Part shown: positions 26,519-35,766 of the stretch, piece after piece
How positions within the stretch are numbered: position 1 is the stretch's first letter
How the letters are laid out: each line of letters begins with the position of its first letter
From: Lachnospiraceae bacterium
Lineage (GTDB): Bacteria; Bacillota; Clostridia; Lachnospirales; Lachnospiraceae
Direction: 5' to 3'
Assembly (NCBI GenBank): GCA_017623215.1
Contig: JAGAPO010000096.1
Location: forward strand, 23,889-87,888
Length of the DNA: 64,000 nt
The notes under the pieces: model-generated
Told to the model about the DNA's origin: nothing
The model's input: the letters and a program-made list of their open reading frames with translations, nothing else
Database searches by the model: none
Program-made: the position numbers and the translations under genes

Positions 26519-28036
26519 TTATAGGATATCGTCACCGGTCTCGCGGTAGCGCTGCGGGCTGCTTCCGTAATACTCGCGAAAGCTGGAGCAGAAGTAGGAG
26601 ACATTTGGGTAGCCGCACATCGCGCTGATATCCACGATTTTGATCATCGTATGTTCCAAAAGGTTCTTCGCCTTTTCCATTCGGCAGGCCTTGATATATT
26701 TGCTGAGATTCTGACCGGTCTCCTTTTTGAAGAGCGAGCTTAGATAACTCGGCGTCAGATAGACCATATCAGCGAGCTTATCAACGCTGAGCTCTTCTCC
26801 GCAGTGATTCGAGATATACTGCTTGACCAGATCGATCTCCCGGTGAGAGGTCTGGGAATTCTGAGAAAATGTCTCTTTCAGACGCTCAATGTTCCGGGTC
26901 AGCTGCTCACGGATCGCGTGAAAATGTTCCGCCTTGTACAGAATCTCAATCTCCCGGTTCAGCTCCTTTTCATCCGCGTCAGGAAGGCTCAGGAAGAAAT
27001 CCTTGAGCAGATTGGAGAAAAGAAACTTGATATAAATATGTGAGAACGCGGTCTTGCCGTCGTATTTCTCACAGAAGCAGTCAAAATGCTCCTGAAGGCC
27101 CGCGCCATCCTGCATCTTGATGTCCTGTCTCATCTGCTTGAGCAGCGTATCGTCATCGATCTGAATCATGGAATCCGTATCGTGCTTCATGCCGGAATAG
27201 TAGACACGGCAGGAAGGGTGATAAAAGCGCCGTTCCATTAAGGTCTCCGTCTCCTCCAGCGCCTGCTCAAGAGTACCGGTGATGTCGGAGGAAATGGCAA
27301 GGTAGCAGTCGGAGGAGTACTGGCGTTTTACAAAGTCACAGATCTGTTCGCCGATTGATACAAAGTCGAGGCTCCCATCGCAGAAAAACAGCAGGGACTG
27401 CGAGACATTCAGATTCAGATACTGGCTGATCTGGGGAATCTGAGCACAGATGGCGCCTTTAAAATCGAGACCCTTTTTGCCGAAGAAATCTCCGGAGAAC
27501 TCAAGGAGCATCAGACGGCGGTACTCCTTAGAGAAGGAGACGGGCAGCAGGTTTCGGTTGATCTCTTCCAGTTCCCTCCCCTGAATGCCGTTCACCAGAA
27601 GATACAGAAGATGCTCTTTTAAATATTCCATACTTTTATCGCGGAGATTCTGCTCTTCCCTGGACTGTTCCAGCGTCTGAATCACCTGGGTCATCGTGCG
27701 CTCGAATTCCTTGGGATCCACGGGTTTTAAGATATAATTGCTCACACCGAGGCGAATCGCCTGGCGGGCATATTCGAATTCGCTGCAGCCGCTGAAGATA
27801 ACGGTCTGGATCGACTTCTTTTCTTCCATGATATGCTCAATTAATTCAAGCCCGTCCATGAACGGCATGCGGACATCGGTCAGAAGAATATCGACCTCAT
27901 GCTCCTTCAGGTATTCTAAGGCAGCTTTTCCGTTCGGCGCTTCCGCAGTCTCACACTGGATGCCAAGCTGCTTAAGTAAGAACTTGATTCCGCTGCGTTC
28001 TATTTTCTCATCATCTACAATTAATATGCGATACAT
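26519..28036 (-). CDS. YesN-type response regulator with AraC domain
   Basis: A 505-residue regulator. The N-terminal receiver has MYRILIVDDEK (acidic pocket), phosphoacceptor Asp in DILLTDVRMPFMDG and Lys in YILKPVD. A long middle region is followed by a C-terminal AraC double helix-turn-helix (VDKLADMVYLTPSYLSSLFK and IVDISAMCGYPNVSYFCSSF). First gene of the unit that continues with the YesM-type kinase. It probably activates the downstream sugar transporter. A consensus promoter lies at 28128-28156. Confidence 0.94.
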   Translation of the reverse strand: MYRILIVDDEKIERSGIKFLLKQLGIQCETAEAPNGKAALEYLKEHEVDILLTDVRMPFMDGLELIEHIMEEKKSIQTVIFSGCSEFEYARQAIRLGVSNYILKPVDPKEFERTMTQVIQTLEQSREEQNLRDKSMEYLKEHLLYLLVNGIQGRELEEINRNLLPVSFSKEYRRLMLLEFSGDFFGKKGLDFKGAICAQIPQISQYLNLNVSQSLLFFCDGSLDFVSIGEQICDFVKRQYSSDCYLAISSDITGTLEQALEETETLMERRFYHPSCRVYYSGMKHDTDSMIQIDDDTLLKQMRQDIKMQDGAGLQEHFDCFCEKYDGKTAFSHIYIKFLFSNLLKDFFLSLPDADEKELNREIEILYKAEHFHAIREQLTRNIERLKETFSQNSQTSHREIDLVKQYISNHCGEELSVDKLADMVYLTPSYLSSLFKKETGQNLSKYIKACRMEKAKNLLEHTMIKIVDISAMCGYPNVSYFCSSFREYYGSSPQRYRETGDDIL

Positions 28037-28127
28037 TCGTTACCCCGTTTCTGCGCGCGGCGCATGATGGAATGTTTTAATTTGTCAGCAAAAGTAACCT
28101 GCCAATTTGTCGATATATTATATAAAT

Positions 28128-28156
28128 ATGATAAACCGAATTCATCGTGATGTCAA
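28128..28156 (-). promoter_or_regulatory. promoter of the two-component operon
   Basis: On the minus strand TTGACA (28156-28151), 17 bp, TATCAT (28133-28128). The rest of the gap 28157-28422 shows no gene; a weak GAGCCG/CGGCTC stem lies just after the glgP stop, without a T-run. Confidence 0.75.
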
Positions 28157-28422
28157 TATTTTGTAAACGTTTTGCAAAGAGATGGAAGAGAAGGGGAGAA
28201 GGGAGGAGTCGCTGAAGCCGGAACGAGCAAAGGAACAAAAAAAGGATGCCCCAAAATCCGCAAAATGATTCGGACGAATACCGGATAGGCTTCGGGAAGA
28301 CGTTCCCGGTCATACCAGGTAATTGTCCGATTCAAAGGCGGGGGACACCCTGTTGAGAAAAATGGTTATAAACAAATTCAAGGCTGCAGCGCGCGAGCCG
28401 CCGATATGACAGAACGGCTCAC

Positions 28423-30675
28423 TTACAGCTTCCAGATATCGCGGTTATACTCGGCGATGGTTCGGTCGGAGGAGAAGAAGCCGGCCTTGCTGATATTAAT
28501 CAGCATCTTTTCCGCCCATGCCGCTCTGTCCTCATAGTCACGCAGGACGATTTCCTTTGTGCGGATATAATCGCGGACATCGAGCAGCGTCATAAACCAG
28601 TCCTTTTTAATTAACTCGGCGTGGAGGCGCAGCAGCGTCTCGGCGTCGCCGGCCTTCATAACAGGAGCGCTGATGATGAAATCGACGAGTTCCTTAATAA
28701 CCGGATCGTCTACATAATAACTCTTTGCACAGTAATCGCCCTTTGCGTAATGAGCGATGACCTGTTCGCTGCTTTCTCCGAAGAAATACAGGTTCTCTTC
28801 TCCAATTAGCTCTCCGATCTCGACATTGGCTCCGTCGCGGGTGCCTAAGGTGATTGCGCCGTTTAACATGAATTTCATATTGCCGGTTCCGGAGGCTTCC
28901 TTGGAAGCAAGGGAAATCTGTTCGGAGATGTCGCAGGCCGGAATAATATGGGAGGCCTTTGTTACATTATAGTTCTCCACCATAACAACCTTCAGGTAGG
29001 GGCTGGCCTCCGGATCGTTGTTAATCACCTGCTGCAGGCAGAGAATCAGGTGAATAATATCCTTTGCAATTACATAGGCCGGAGCTGCCTTTGCACCGAA
29101 TATAACCGTAATCGGAGTTGTCGGAATATGGCCGCGCTTAATCTCAAGGTATTTGTAGATAATCCACAGCGCGTTCATCTGCTGACGCTTGTATTCGTGC
29201 AGGCGTTTTACCTGGATATCGTAAATCGAGTTCTCATCGATATCAACGCCCTGCGTCGCTTTCAGGTAATTCTTCAGCGCGAGCTTATTTTCCTGCTTGA
29301 TTGCAAGCAGACGATTCCGTACCTCGGCGGAATCGCGGTAGGAAAGGAGCTTCTCTAACTGTGCGGCGTCCTTTTTGAATTCCGGGCCGATCAGGGACTC
29401 AAGGTATGCGGTCAGCGGCTGATTGCAGTGCAGAAGCCATCTGCGGAAGGTGATTCCGTTGGTCTTGTTATTGAACTTCTCCGGGTATATCCGGTAGAAG
29501 CTGTTCAGCTCGGAATTCTTCAGAATCTCGGTATGCAGGTAGGCAACACCGTTCACGCTGTGGCCGTAGTGCATGTCCATGTGAGCCATGTGCACGCGGC
29601 CGCTGTCATCAATGATTCGGACAGCCGGATCGCTGTAACGGGAGCGGACGCGCTCATCCAGTTCGCGGATAATGGGAATGAGCTGCGGAACGACCTCTTC
29701 CAGATAGGAGAGGGGCCATTTCTCAAGAGCCTCCGCAAGAATCGTGTGATTGGTATATGCACAGGTATTGGTCACAATAGTAACGGCTTCATCCATTCCG
29801 ATGCCCTCGGCTGTCAGCAGGCGAATCAGCTCCGGGATAATCATGGACGGGTGAGTATCGTTGATCTGGATGGCGGCATAGTCCGCAAGGTCGTGGAGAT
29901 TCGAGCCCTTCTTTCTGCATTCATCAAGAATAAAGCGGGCAGCGTTGGCAACCATGAAATACTGCTGATAGATTCGCAGCAGATTGCCGGCCTTGTCACT
30001 GTCGTCCGGATAGAGGAACAGCGTCAGATTCTCCGGGATATTCGTCTTGTCGAAATGAATGGAATCCCCGTGAATAATCGCTTCGTTCACGGATTCGATA
30101 TCGAACAGGTGCAGCTTGTTCGTGCGGTTCTCATAGCCGGTTACGGCAATATCATAAAGGCGGGATGTTACGGTCAGATGTCCAAAGGAAATCTCGTAGG
30201 TAACATCCGTCTTAGTCAGCCAGCCGGGGGTCTGAATCCAGGGATTTGCGGTCTCCTTCTGGAAATTATGCTCAAATACCTGCTTGAACAATCCCATGTG
30301 GTAGTTCAGACCGATACCATCTCCGTTCAGACCAAGCGTAGCGATAGAATCCAGAAAGCAGGCCGCAAGGCGTCCAAGGCCGCCGTTGCCAAGAGAAGGC
30401 TCCGGCTCAAGCTCCTCTAATTCCGTCAGATCTTTGCCGCTCCCTGCCAGCTCTTCCTTCACCGCATCGTAGATGCCGAGATTAATTAAATTATTTGATA
30501 ACAGCTTGCCGATCAGGAATTCGGCAGAGATATAGTAGACTTTTTTCTTGCCCTCAGCGGATACCTTATCCTCAGCCATAGACTGGGTTAATTCGAGCAA
30601 AGCGGTATAGAGCTCTTCGTTCGAGCACTCCGAGACAGATTTGTCGTAATTCTTCTTACAGATTTCAGCTAACAT
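28423..30675 (-). CDS. glgP: glycogen/maltodextrin phosphorylase
   Basis: A 750-residue GT35 phosphorylase that releases glucose-1-phosphate from alpha-1,4-glucans with pyridoxal phosphate. The PLP lysine is in [17 protein letters not shown], followed by TRDGANVEI. The N-terminal half shows [17 protein letters not shown] and the glucan site segment. It is somewhat shorter than the 800-830 residues of enteric enzymes, with a short N-terminus typical of Clostridia. RBS is GGAGG. It is divergent from an AraC-type regulator. Together with the maltodextrin transporter it forms a glucan-use block. Confidence 0.96.
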   Translation of the reverse strand: MLAEICKKNYDKSVSECSNEELYTALLELTQSMAEDKVSAEGKKKVYYISAEFLIGKLLSNNLINLGIYDAVKEELAGSGKDLTELEELEPEPSLGNGGLGRLAACFLDSIATLGLNGDGIGLNYHMGLFKQVFEHNFQKETANPWIQTPGWLTKTDVTYEISFGHLTVTSRLYDIAVTGYENRTNKLHLFDIESVNEAIIHGDSIHFDKTNIPENLTLFLYPDDSDKAGNLLRIYQQYFMVANAARFILDECRKKGSNLHDLADYAAIQINDTHPSMIIPELIRLLTAEGIGMDEAVTIVTNTCAYTNHTILAEALEKWPLSYLEEVVPQLIPIIRELDERVRSRYSDPAVRIIDDSGRVHMAHMDMHYGHSVNGVAYLHTEILKNSELNSFYRIYPEKFNNKTNGITFRRWLLHCNQPLTAYLESLIGPEFKKDAAQLEKLLSYRDSAEVRNRLLAIKQENKLALKNYLKATQGVDIDENSIYDIQVKRLHEYKRQQMNALWIIYKYLEIKRGHIPTTPITVIFGAKAAPAYVIAKDIIHLILCLQQVINNDPEASPYLKVVMVENYNVTKASHIIPACDISEQISLASKEASGTGNMKFMLNGAITLGTRDGANVEIGELIGEENLYFFGESSEQVIAHYAKGDYCAKSYYVDDPVIKELVDFIISAPVMKAGDAETLLRLHAELIKKDWFMTLLDVRDYIRTKEIVLRDYEDRAAWAEKMLINISKAGFFSSDRTIAEYNRDIWKL

Positions 30676-30786
30676 AGTAATCCTCCATTCTTATCGGCGG
30701 CATGCCCTGCGTGCCGTAGTATAAAGTCGTGAACTGTGATGTTTACTGTAGTTATTCGTAGTTTACTATCTTTTTATTAGTATTTC

Positions 30787-30816
30787 TTGTAAAATACCAT
30801 TCAAATGTGGTACAAT
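30787..30816 (+). promoter_or_regulatory. AraC regulator promoter
   Basis: TTGTAA (30787-30792), 18 bp, TACAAT (30811-30816), with TGG before the -10. Confidence 0.6.
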
Positions 30817-30869
30817 CCTATCATGCCGCGATGCGGAAATGAGATCGAACAAAAAGGGGCGTAAGAGTT

Positions 30870-31736
30870 ATGAATATTCTGGAATACGAGAATTATCAGG
30901 AAAGAAAGCAGCATACGGACTCGGGGTTCCCTTATAATACCTATCTGTGCTCCATTCCGCTGGATTTCAGAGAGGTTCCGGTTCATTGGCATAATGAGAT
31001 GGAGCTGATATATATTAAAAAGGGAGTCGGAACGGTCAGCCTGGATTTTGAGGCGATGCGGGTACAGGCGGGAGATATTATTGTGGTGGCACCGGGCCGG
31101 CTCCATGGAATCGTACAATGGGAGCAGGAGAAGATGGAGTACGAAAATATCATATTTTCCATGGAATTGCTTCTGCCGCGCCGCGCGGATCGAGTCAGTA
31201 CGGACTATCTTGAGCCGTTTCTTGCGGAGAATGTGCAGCTTCCGAAGCGGATTGCTGCGAAAGATTCCTGGTATCCACAGGCGGCGTCGTGCATTGACCG
31301 GGCGGATACCATCTGCAGGACCTTTCCGAGGGGATATGAGCTGGCGCTGAAGGGATATCTGTTCGAGTTCTTTTATGTGCTGTTCACGCATGCGAAGCAG
31401 AGCAGGACAGGAGAAAAGAAGAGCCTGGAACGGCTGAAAAAAGTAATCAAATATGTGGAGACGAATTATCAGAAGCGAATTACGATTGCAGAGATTGCTT
31501 CGGTCTGCGGCTTTTCGGAATCGCATTTTATGAAGTATTTTAAACAGACGGTCGGCGTGTCGTTCCTGGATTATCTGAACGATTACCGGATGACGATGGC
31601 TTCCCGGATGCTGCTGGCATCGGAGGATAAGATTATTGATATCGCAGGGGACTGCGGGTTCGAGAATCTGTCGTATTTTAACCGGTGCTTTAAGAAGAAA
31701 TATGGGGTGACGCCGAGCGGTTATCGGAGGCGGTAA
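30870..31736 (+). CDS. AraC-family regulator with cupin sensor
   Basis: A 288-residue regulator. The N-terminal cupin has PVHWHNEMELIYIKKG (His-rich effector pocket) and a second half near residues 60-85 (AGDIIVVAPGRLHGI). The C-terminal AraC pair of helix-turn-helices reads ITIAEIASVCGFSESHFMKY and IIDIAGDCGFENLSYFNRCF, ending GVTPSGYRRR. It is divergent from glgP with a 194-bp shared control region, so it may regulate the phosphorylase. The effector is presumably a sugar. Confidence 0.92.
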   Translation: MNILEYENYQERKQHTDSGFPYNTYLCSIPLDFREVPVHWHNEMELIYIKKGVGTVSLDFEAMRVQAGDIIVVAPGRLHGIVQWEQEKMEYENIIFSMELLLPRRADRVSTDYLEPFLAENVQLPKRIAAKDSWYPQAASCIDRADTICRTFPRGYELALKGYLFEFFYVLFTHAKQSRTGEKKSLERLKKVIKYVETNYQKRITIAEIASVCGFSESHFMKYFKQTVGVSFLDYLNDYRMTMASRMLLASEDKIIDIAGDCGFENLSYFNRCFKKKYGVTPSGYRRR

Positions 31737-31749
31737 GAGGAAAAAAGAA

Positions 31750-31790
31750 CTGCTGCATCATGGATGCGTGACCATCCATAGTGCAGCAGC
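31750..31790 (-). terminator. terminator of the DUF1292 gene
   Basis: CTGCTGCA...TGCAGCAG with ATGGATG/CATCCAT in the stem. On the minus strand it is followed by TTCTTTTTT, so it serves the minus-strand DUF1292 gene and probably blocks readthrough in both directions. Confidence 0.8.
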
Positions 31791-31827
31791 TGATACCTGT
31801 CGGGCAAATACGATTCCTGACGGATGA

Positions 31828-32163
31828 TTATTCTTCGTCCTCGGTATACCCTTCCTCTTCGAGCATATCATTCAGTTCTTCGTCATCCAGCAGTTCGTCG
31901 AATGCGTCGGATACTGCTTCGAATTCTTCATCATCTTCAATGTTGATAAGCTCGATATCCTCGTCCCCGTTTTGAACGAAGCGATACAGGTAGACCTCGC
32001 CGTCGCTCTCATCATTCTGGGGAAGCAGAGCAATATAATCGTTGTCTCCTACCGGGAATACTGCAAGTACATCGCAGTCGATCTCCGAACCATCCTCCAG
32101 AGTCAGGGTAATTACATCATTGTCATCTTCATAAACGTCCAGATTGTCCTTATTCTCAGCCAT
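31828..32163 (-). CDS. DUF1292 protein
   Basis: A 111-residue very acidic cytosolic protein. ATG 32163 has GGAGG ten bases upstream; an in-frame ATG five codons earlier lies before that RBS and is rejected. The DUF1292 core reads DVITLTLEDGSEIDCDVLAV and NDYIALLP, then DGEVYLYRF. The C-terminus is a run of Glu/Asp. The function of this widespread Firmicute family is not known; it is often found with yrrK/alaS genes, which is not the case here. Confidence 0.88.
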   Translation of the reverse strand: MAENKDNLDVYEDDNDVITLTLEDGSEIDCDVLAVFPVGDNDYIALLPQNDESDGEVYLYRFVQNGDEDIELINIEDDEEFEAVSDAFDELLDDEELNDMLEEEGYTEDEE

Positions 32164-32231
32164 TGTGAAAACCTCCATTACTTAAAATACTCCGAATCCT
32201 TTGGACACGGGCACAGCATGGTGCTACCTCT

Positions 32232-32260
32232 AATCTATCAGATTACAGGTTAAAATGCAA
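32232..32260 (-). promoter_or_regulatory. DUF1292 promoter
   Basis: On the minus strand TTGCAT (32260-32255), 17 bp, TAGATT (32237-32232), with TGA extended -10. Confidence 0.65.
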
Positions 32261-32263
32261 GCA

Positions 32264-32301
32264 GAACAGATGTTTACAAAACGAACCACAAGAGGTATAA
32301 T
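32264..32301 (+). promoter_or_regulatory. helicase promoter with possible SOS box
   Basis: TTTACA (32273-32278), 17 bp, TATAAT (32296-32301). GAAC-AGAT-GTTT (32264-32275) overlaps the -35 and differs from GAAC-N4-GTTC by one base; the outer positions are not conserved, so a LexA site is only suggested. Confidence 0.6.
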
Positions 32302-32361
32302 TTTAATAAAGGACGGCAGCGTGAAAAGGGTGTCAGTATGTAAGAGAAAGGCGGTCTTTCG

Positions 32362-34737
32362 TTGGAACCAAATACACGACAGGTAAAAGTATCAGTCCGG
32401 AATCTGGTAGAATTCATTCTGCGTTCCGGCAGTTTAGATAATAGACAGGGAAAAAGGGAGCCGGAGGCGATGCAGGAAGGGAGCCGTCTGCATCGAAAGC
32501 TCCAGAAGCAGGCGGGGCCGGGATATCAGGCGGAGGTTGCGATGTCGGAGGTAACGGCGGTGTCCTACGAGGGCAGGGAGTACGAGATCTGCGTGGAAGG
32601 CCGGGCAGACGGGGTGATTACAGAAGAGGACGGAAGCGTTACGATTGATGAGATCAAGTGTGTCTACCGGGAACTGTCCGGAATTGAGGAGCCGGTGGGC
32701 GTACATCGGGCACAGGCGATGTGCTACGCCTATATGATTTCGGTAAAACAGGCGCTTGCCGCGGTTGGACTCCGCATAACCTATTGCAATATCGAGAGCG
32801 AGAACGTGAAATATTTTGAAGAACAATACACAGCACAGCAGCTCTATGACTGGTATCAGGAGCTGTTAAAGCAATACTGCAAATGGGCGGACTGGCAGTA
32901 CGAATGGCGCCTTAAGCGCGATGCGTCGATTCGGAATATCGAGTTCCCCTTTCCTTACAGAGAAGGACAAAAAGAGCTTGCCGCGGGTGTATACCGTACG
33001 ATTCTGCGCTCAAAGAAGCTTTTCTTGGAGGCGCCGACCGGAGTCGGGAAGACGATCTCGACGGTATTTCCGGCAGTAAAGGCGATGGGGGAAGGGCTTG
33101 CGGAGAAGATCTTTTATCTGACGGCCAAGACGATTACGAGAACGGTTGCGGAGGAAGCATTCCGGCTGCTACTTTCAAGGGGGCTCGCGTTTAAGCTGGT
33201 GACGCTGACGGCAAAGGAGAAGATCTGCGTTCTGGAAAAGCCGGAGTGCAATCCGTCGGCCTGTGAACGGGCGAACGGGCATTTTGACCGGGTGAATGAC
33301 GCGGTATTTGATATGCTTTTGCACGAGGAGGGGATTACGAGGGAGCTCATCCTTCAGTACGCCGAAAAGCATAAGGTGTGTCCGTTCGAGATGTGTCTGG
33401 ATGTGACGACCTGGGCGGATGGGATTATCTGCGATTATAATTATGTATTTGACCCGAATGTGTATCTGCGCAGATTCTTTACGGCGGAGAAGAAGCAGGA
33501 TTATGTATTCCTGGTGGATGAGGCGCATAATCTGGTGGATCGGGCCAGAGAGATGTACAGCGCGGTGCTGAATAAGCAGGATTTTCTGACGGTGAAACGT
33601 CTGGTAAAGGCGGCGGGCGGCACGCATTCGGGCACGCTGATAAAACGGCTTGACGCATGCAATGCGCTGCTGCTTGCAATGAAACGCGAGTGTGAGAATT
33701 ATGTGATTCGGGAGAGCGCCGGGGATCTGGCATTGAAGCTTCTGCATCTGATGTCGGAGTATGAGGAATATCTGGAGGAGATGCGGGAGCCGGAGGGGAA
33801 GGAAGAGATTCTGAACCTGTATTTCGCAGTGCGGCAGTTCCTTATGATTCATGAGCTTCTGGATGAGAAATATCTTATCTATACCGATTATAACGAGCAG
33901 GATGAGTTTCGGATTACGCTCGCCAGCATGGACCCATCCACGAATCTGAAGAGATGCCTGGACAAGGGTCGGAGCGCGGTCTTTTTCTCTGCGACGCTGC
34001 TTCCGATTCAGTATTACAGAGAGCAGCTTGGCGGGGAAGAGGAGGATTACGCGGTGTATGCGCCGACTCCGTTTAAGACGGAGAACCGGCTTTTGATGAT
34101 CGGAAAGGATGTCAGCACCCGGTATACGAGGAGGAATTCATCCGAGTACGATAAGATTCTGGACTATATTGTGAGGTTTACCGGGATGCGCACGGGAAAC
34201 TATCTGGTGTTCTTTCCGTCGTATCAGATGATGAACCAGCTGGCGGAGCTTGCCGGGGAAAGGCTTTCCGGACTTCGGATGCAGAAGAGCAGTATGACGG
34301 AGAGCGAGCGGGAGGAATTCCTTGCGTATTTTTGTGAGGAGCCGGACAAGACGAGGATTGGCTTCTGTGTGATGGGCGGCATCTTCGGCGAGGGAATCGA
34401 TCTGAAGGATGATCGGTTAATTGGCGCGGTGATTGTGGGAACGGGGCTTCCGATGGTCTGTACGGAGCGCGAGATATACCGGGGTTACTATGAGGAACAT
34501 AAGGGAAAGGGGTTTGAGTACGCGTACCTGTATCAGGGGATGAATAAGGTGCTGCAGTCCGCCGGACGGGTGATTCGAACCGTGACAGACCGAGGGGCGA
34601 TTCTGCTGCTGGATGAGCGCTTTCTGCAGCCGCAGTATCAGAATATATTCCCAAGAGAGTGGTTCCCGCATTATGTGGTGAACCGGGACAGCATGGAGAC
34701 CCGGCTCTCAAGATTCTGGGGAGGAACGGAAGAGTAA
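32362..34737 (+). CDS. PD-(D/E)XK nuclease fused to XPD/DinG-type helicase
   Basis: A 791-residue fusion. Residues 1-180 look like a Cas4/RecB-type nuclease: His44 in SRLHRKL, Asp83 in GRADG and Glu97-Ile-Lys99 in DEIK. The helicase part has Walker A EAPTGVGKT (223-231), an XPD-like iron-sulfur set Cys289, Cys296, Cys301, Cys340/Cys345, the DEAH box at 386-389, and C-terminal SF2 motifs (FFSATLLP, GGIFGEGIDL, QSAGRVIRT). It is predicted to unwind and cut damaged or branched DNA. The start is TTG after GAAAGGCGG. No addAB genes are nearby. A repair role is inferred. Confidence 0.88.
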   Translation: MEPNTRQVKVSVRNLVEFILRSGSLDNRQGKREPEAMQEGSRLHRKLQKQAGPGYQAEVAMSEVTAVSYEGREYEICVEGRADGVITEEDGSVTIDEIKCVYRELSGIEEPVGVHRAQAMCYAYMISVKQALAAVGLRITYCNIESENVKYFEEQYTAQQLYDWYQELLKQYCKWADWQYEWRLKRDASIRNIEFPFPYREGQKELAAGVYRTILRSKKLFLEAPTGVGKTISTVFPAVKAMGEGLAEKIFYLTAKTITRTVAEEAFRLLLSRGLAFKLVTLTAKEKICVLEKPECNPSACERANGHFDRVNDAVFDMLLHEEGITRELILQYAEKHKVCPFEMCLDVTTWADGIICDYNYVFDPNVYLRRFFTAEKKQDYVFLVDEAHNLVDRAREMYSAVLNKQDFLTVKRLVKAAGGTHSGTLIKRLDACNALLLAMKRECENYVIRESAGDLALKLLHLMSEYEEYLEEMREPEGKEEILNLYFAVRQFLMIHELLDEKYLIYTDYNEQDEFRITLASMDPSTNLKRCLDKGRSAVFFSATLLPIQYYREQLGGEEEDYAVYAPTPFKTENRLLMIGKDVSTRYTRRNSSEYDKILDYIVRFTGMRTGNYLVFFPSYQMMNQLAELAGERLSGLRMQKSSMTESEREEFLAYFCEEPDKTRIGFCVMGGIFGEGIDLKDDRLIGAVIVGTGLPMVCTEREIYRGYYEEHKGKGFEYAYLYQGMNKVLQSAGRVIRTVTDRGAILLLDERFLQPQYQNIFPREWFPHYVVNRDSMETRLSRFWGGTEE

Positions 34738-34788
34738 GGTACCGGGAATCCGGAATTATGAGAGAAAGATTAAGATTTTATAAAGGGT

Positions 34789-34817
34789 TTGAAGTTGCCT
34801 GTGGATTGCGCTATAAT
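34789..34817 (+). promoter_or_regulatory. promoter of the CBS-domain gene
   Basis: TTGAAG (34789-34794), 17 bp, TATAAT (34812-34817). The remaining 155 bp to the ATG is purine-rich with no clear fold. Confidence 0.75.
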
Positions 34818-34972
34818 GGAGACAAAGGATTAAGATCCTGAGAAGAGAAGGAAGATGAGAACAGGTGCAGGTGCAGACCGGAAGCGGAGAAGAGCCGGAA
34901 GCAGATGAGGGAAGCGAAGGGCACTGAGACCTGCTTTAAAGCTGCAAAAGCAGAAGGATTGGAGTTTGAACA

Positions 34973-35389
34973 ATGAATATATTATTTTTTTTGACGCCGA
35001 AGAGCGAAGTGGAGTATATCTATGATGACTTCACGGTCCGACAGGCGCTGGAGAAGATGGAGTACCATAAGTATTCCGCGATTCCGATGATCAACCGCAG
35101 GGGAGAATATGTCGGAACGATAACCGAGGGGGATTTCCTGTGGGCGTTCAAAGAACAGTATGCCCTGAATATGAAGTCAGCGGAACAGCTTCCGGTCAGG
35201 AGCATCAGCCGCAGAATGGATAACCGTCCGGTAAGCGTGAACGCGAATATTGAGGATCTGATATCAAAGGCGATGAGCCAGAATTTTGTGCCGGTGATTG
35301 ATGATAATAAGATATTTATCGGAATTGTGCGAAGGAAAGAGATCATTCAGGTATGTTACGATAAGTACAAAGAAAAGGTCGGGATTTAG
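34973..35389 (+). CDS. CBS-domain pair protein
   Basis: A 138-residue stand-alone Bateman module, with two CBS domains covering about 12-65 and 78-130. Conserved pieces are YSAIPMINRRGEYVGTITEG and FVPVIDDNKIFIGIVRRKEI. Such proteins bind adenine nucleotides or c-di-AMP and modulate partners. The first CBS has an unusual insertion (DFLWAFKEQYALNM) typical of the clostridial CBS/CbpA-like group. RBS is GGAG. No partner is visible next door. Confidence 0.85.
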   Translation: MNILFFLTPKSEVEYIYDDFTVRQALEKMEYHKYSAIPMINRRGEYVGTITEGDFLWAFKEQYALNMKSAEQLPVRSISRRMDNRPVSVNANIEDLISKAMSQNFVPVIDDNKIFIGIVRRKEIIQVCYDKYKEKVGI

Positions 35390-35438
35390 TAGGAAAAGGA
35401 GTGAATCCCCGATGTCTCATTGAGTAAAATGGTGGGGG

Positions 35439-35499
35439 AAACGGTACCCTGGCAGCTAAACACAGCCTCTTTTGGTGTCTGACTGTTAGGGTACCGTTT
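35439..35499. repeat. 12-bp perfect inverted repeat
   Basis: AAACGGTACCCT (35439-35450) and AGGGTACCGTTT (35488-35499) with 37 bp between them, which contains a second small stem (CAG/CTG). It may be the terminator of the minus-strand gene remnant next to it. Confidence 0.6.
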
Positions 35500-35510
35500 A
35501 TGATTTCAGG

Positions 35511-35681
35511 TCATTTGGCATCAAACGGAAGGTCTCTGTTGTATCCACAATCCAAATTGGCACCGTTTTGCAGGGCAAATACATAAGGATAAATGACATT
35601 CCACAGCTCATGGCTCAACGGCGGACAGAGATCCTCCACGATAAACTCATCCCCTGGCTTGAAGTACCCGCATTGATGATC
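35511..35681 (-). pseudogene. C-terminal fragment of a TIGR04076-type protein
   Basis: The minus frame contains FKPGDEFIVEDLCPPLSHE, then WNVIYPYVFALQNGANLD and ends FDAK. This is the core of the small TIGR04076 family of unknown function. An in-frame TGA at 35684-35682 precedes it and no start codon is in place, so only the second half of the gene remains. The neighbouring bases 35690-35766 show nothing more. Confidence 0.6.
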
Positions 35682-35766
35682 TCAGTCAAATGCAATCGCG
35701 AAACCATCCCTCCGGCGCAGAAATCGGGACCCGCCGGGAGGTTAGTCTTTCGTTTCTATCCGGCGC

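Noticed and set aside
29428..30420. 330-codon open frame on the plus strand within glgP
   Set aside because: It is the antisense shadow of a well conserved phosphorylase, has no RBS and no recognisable protein sequence.
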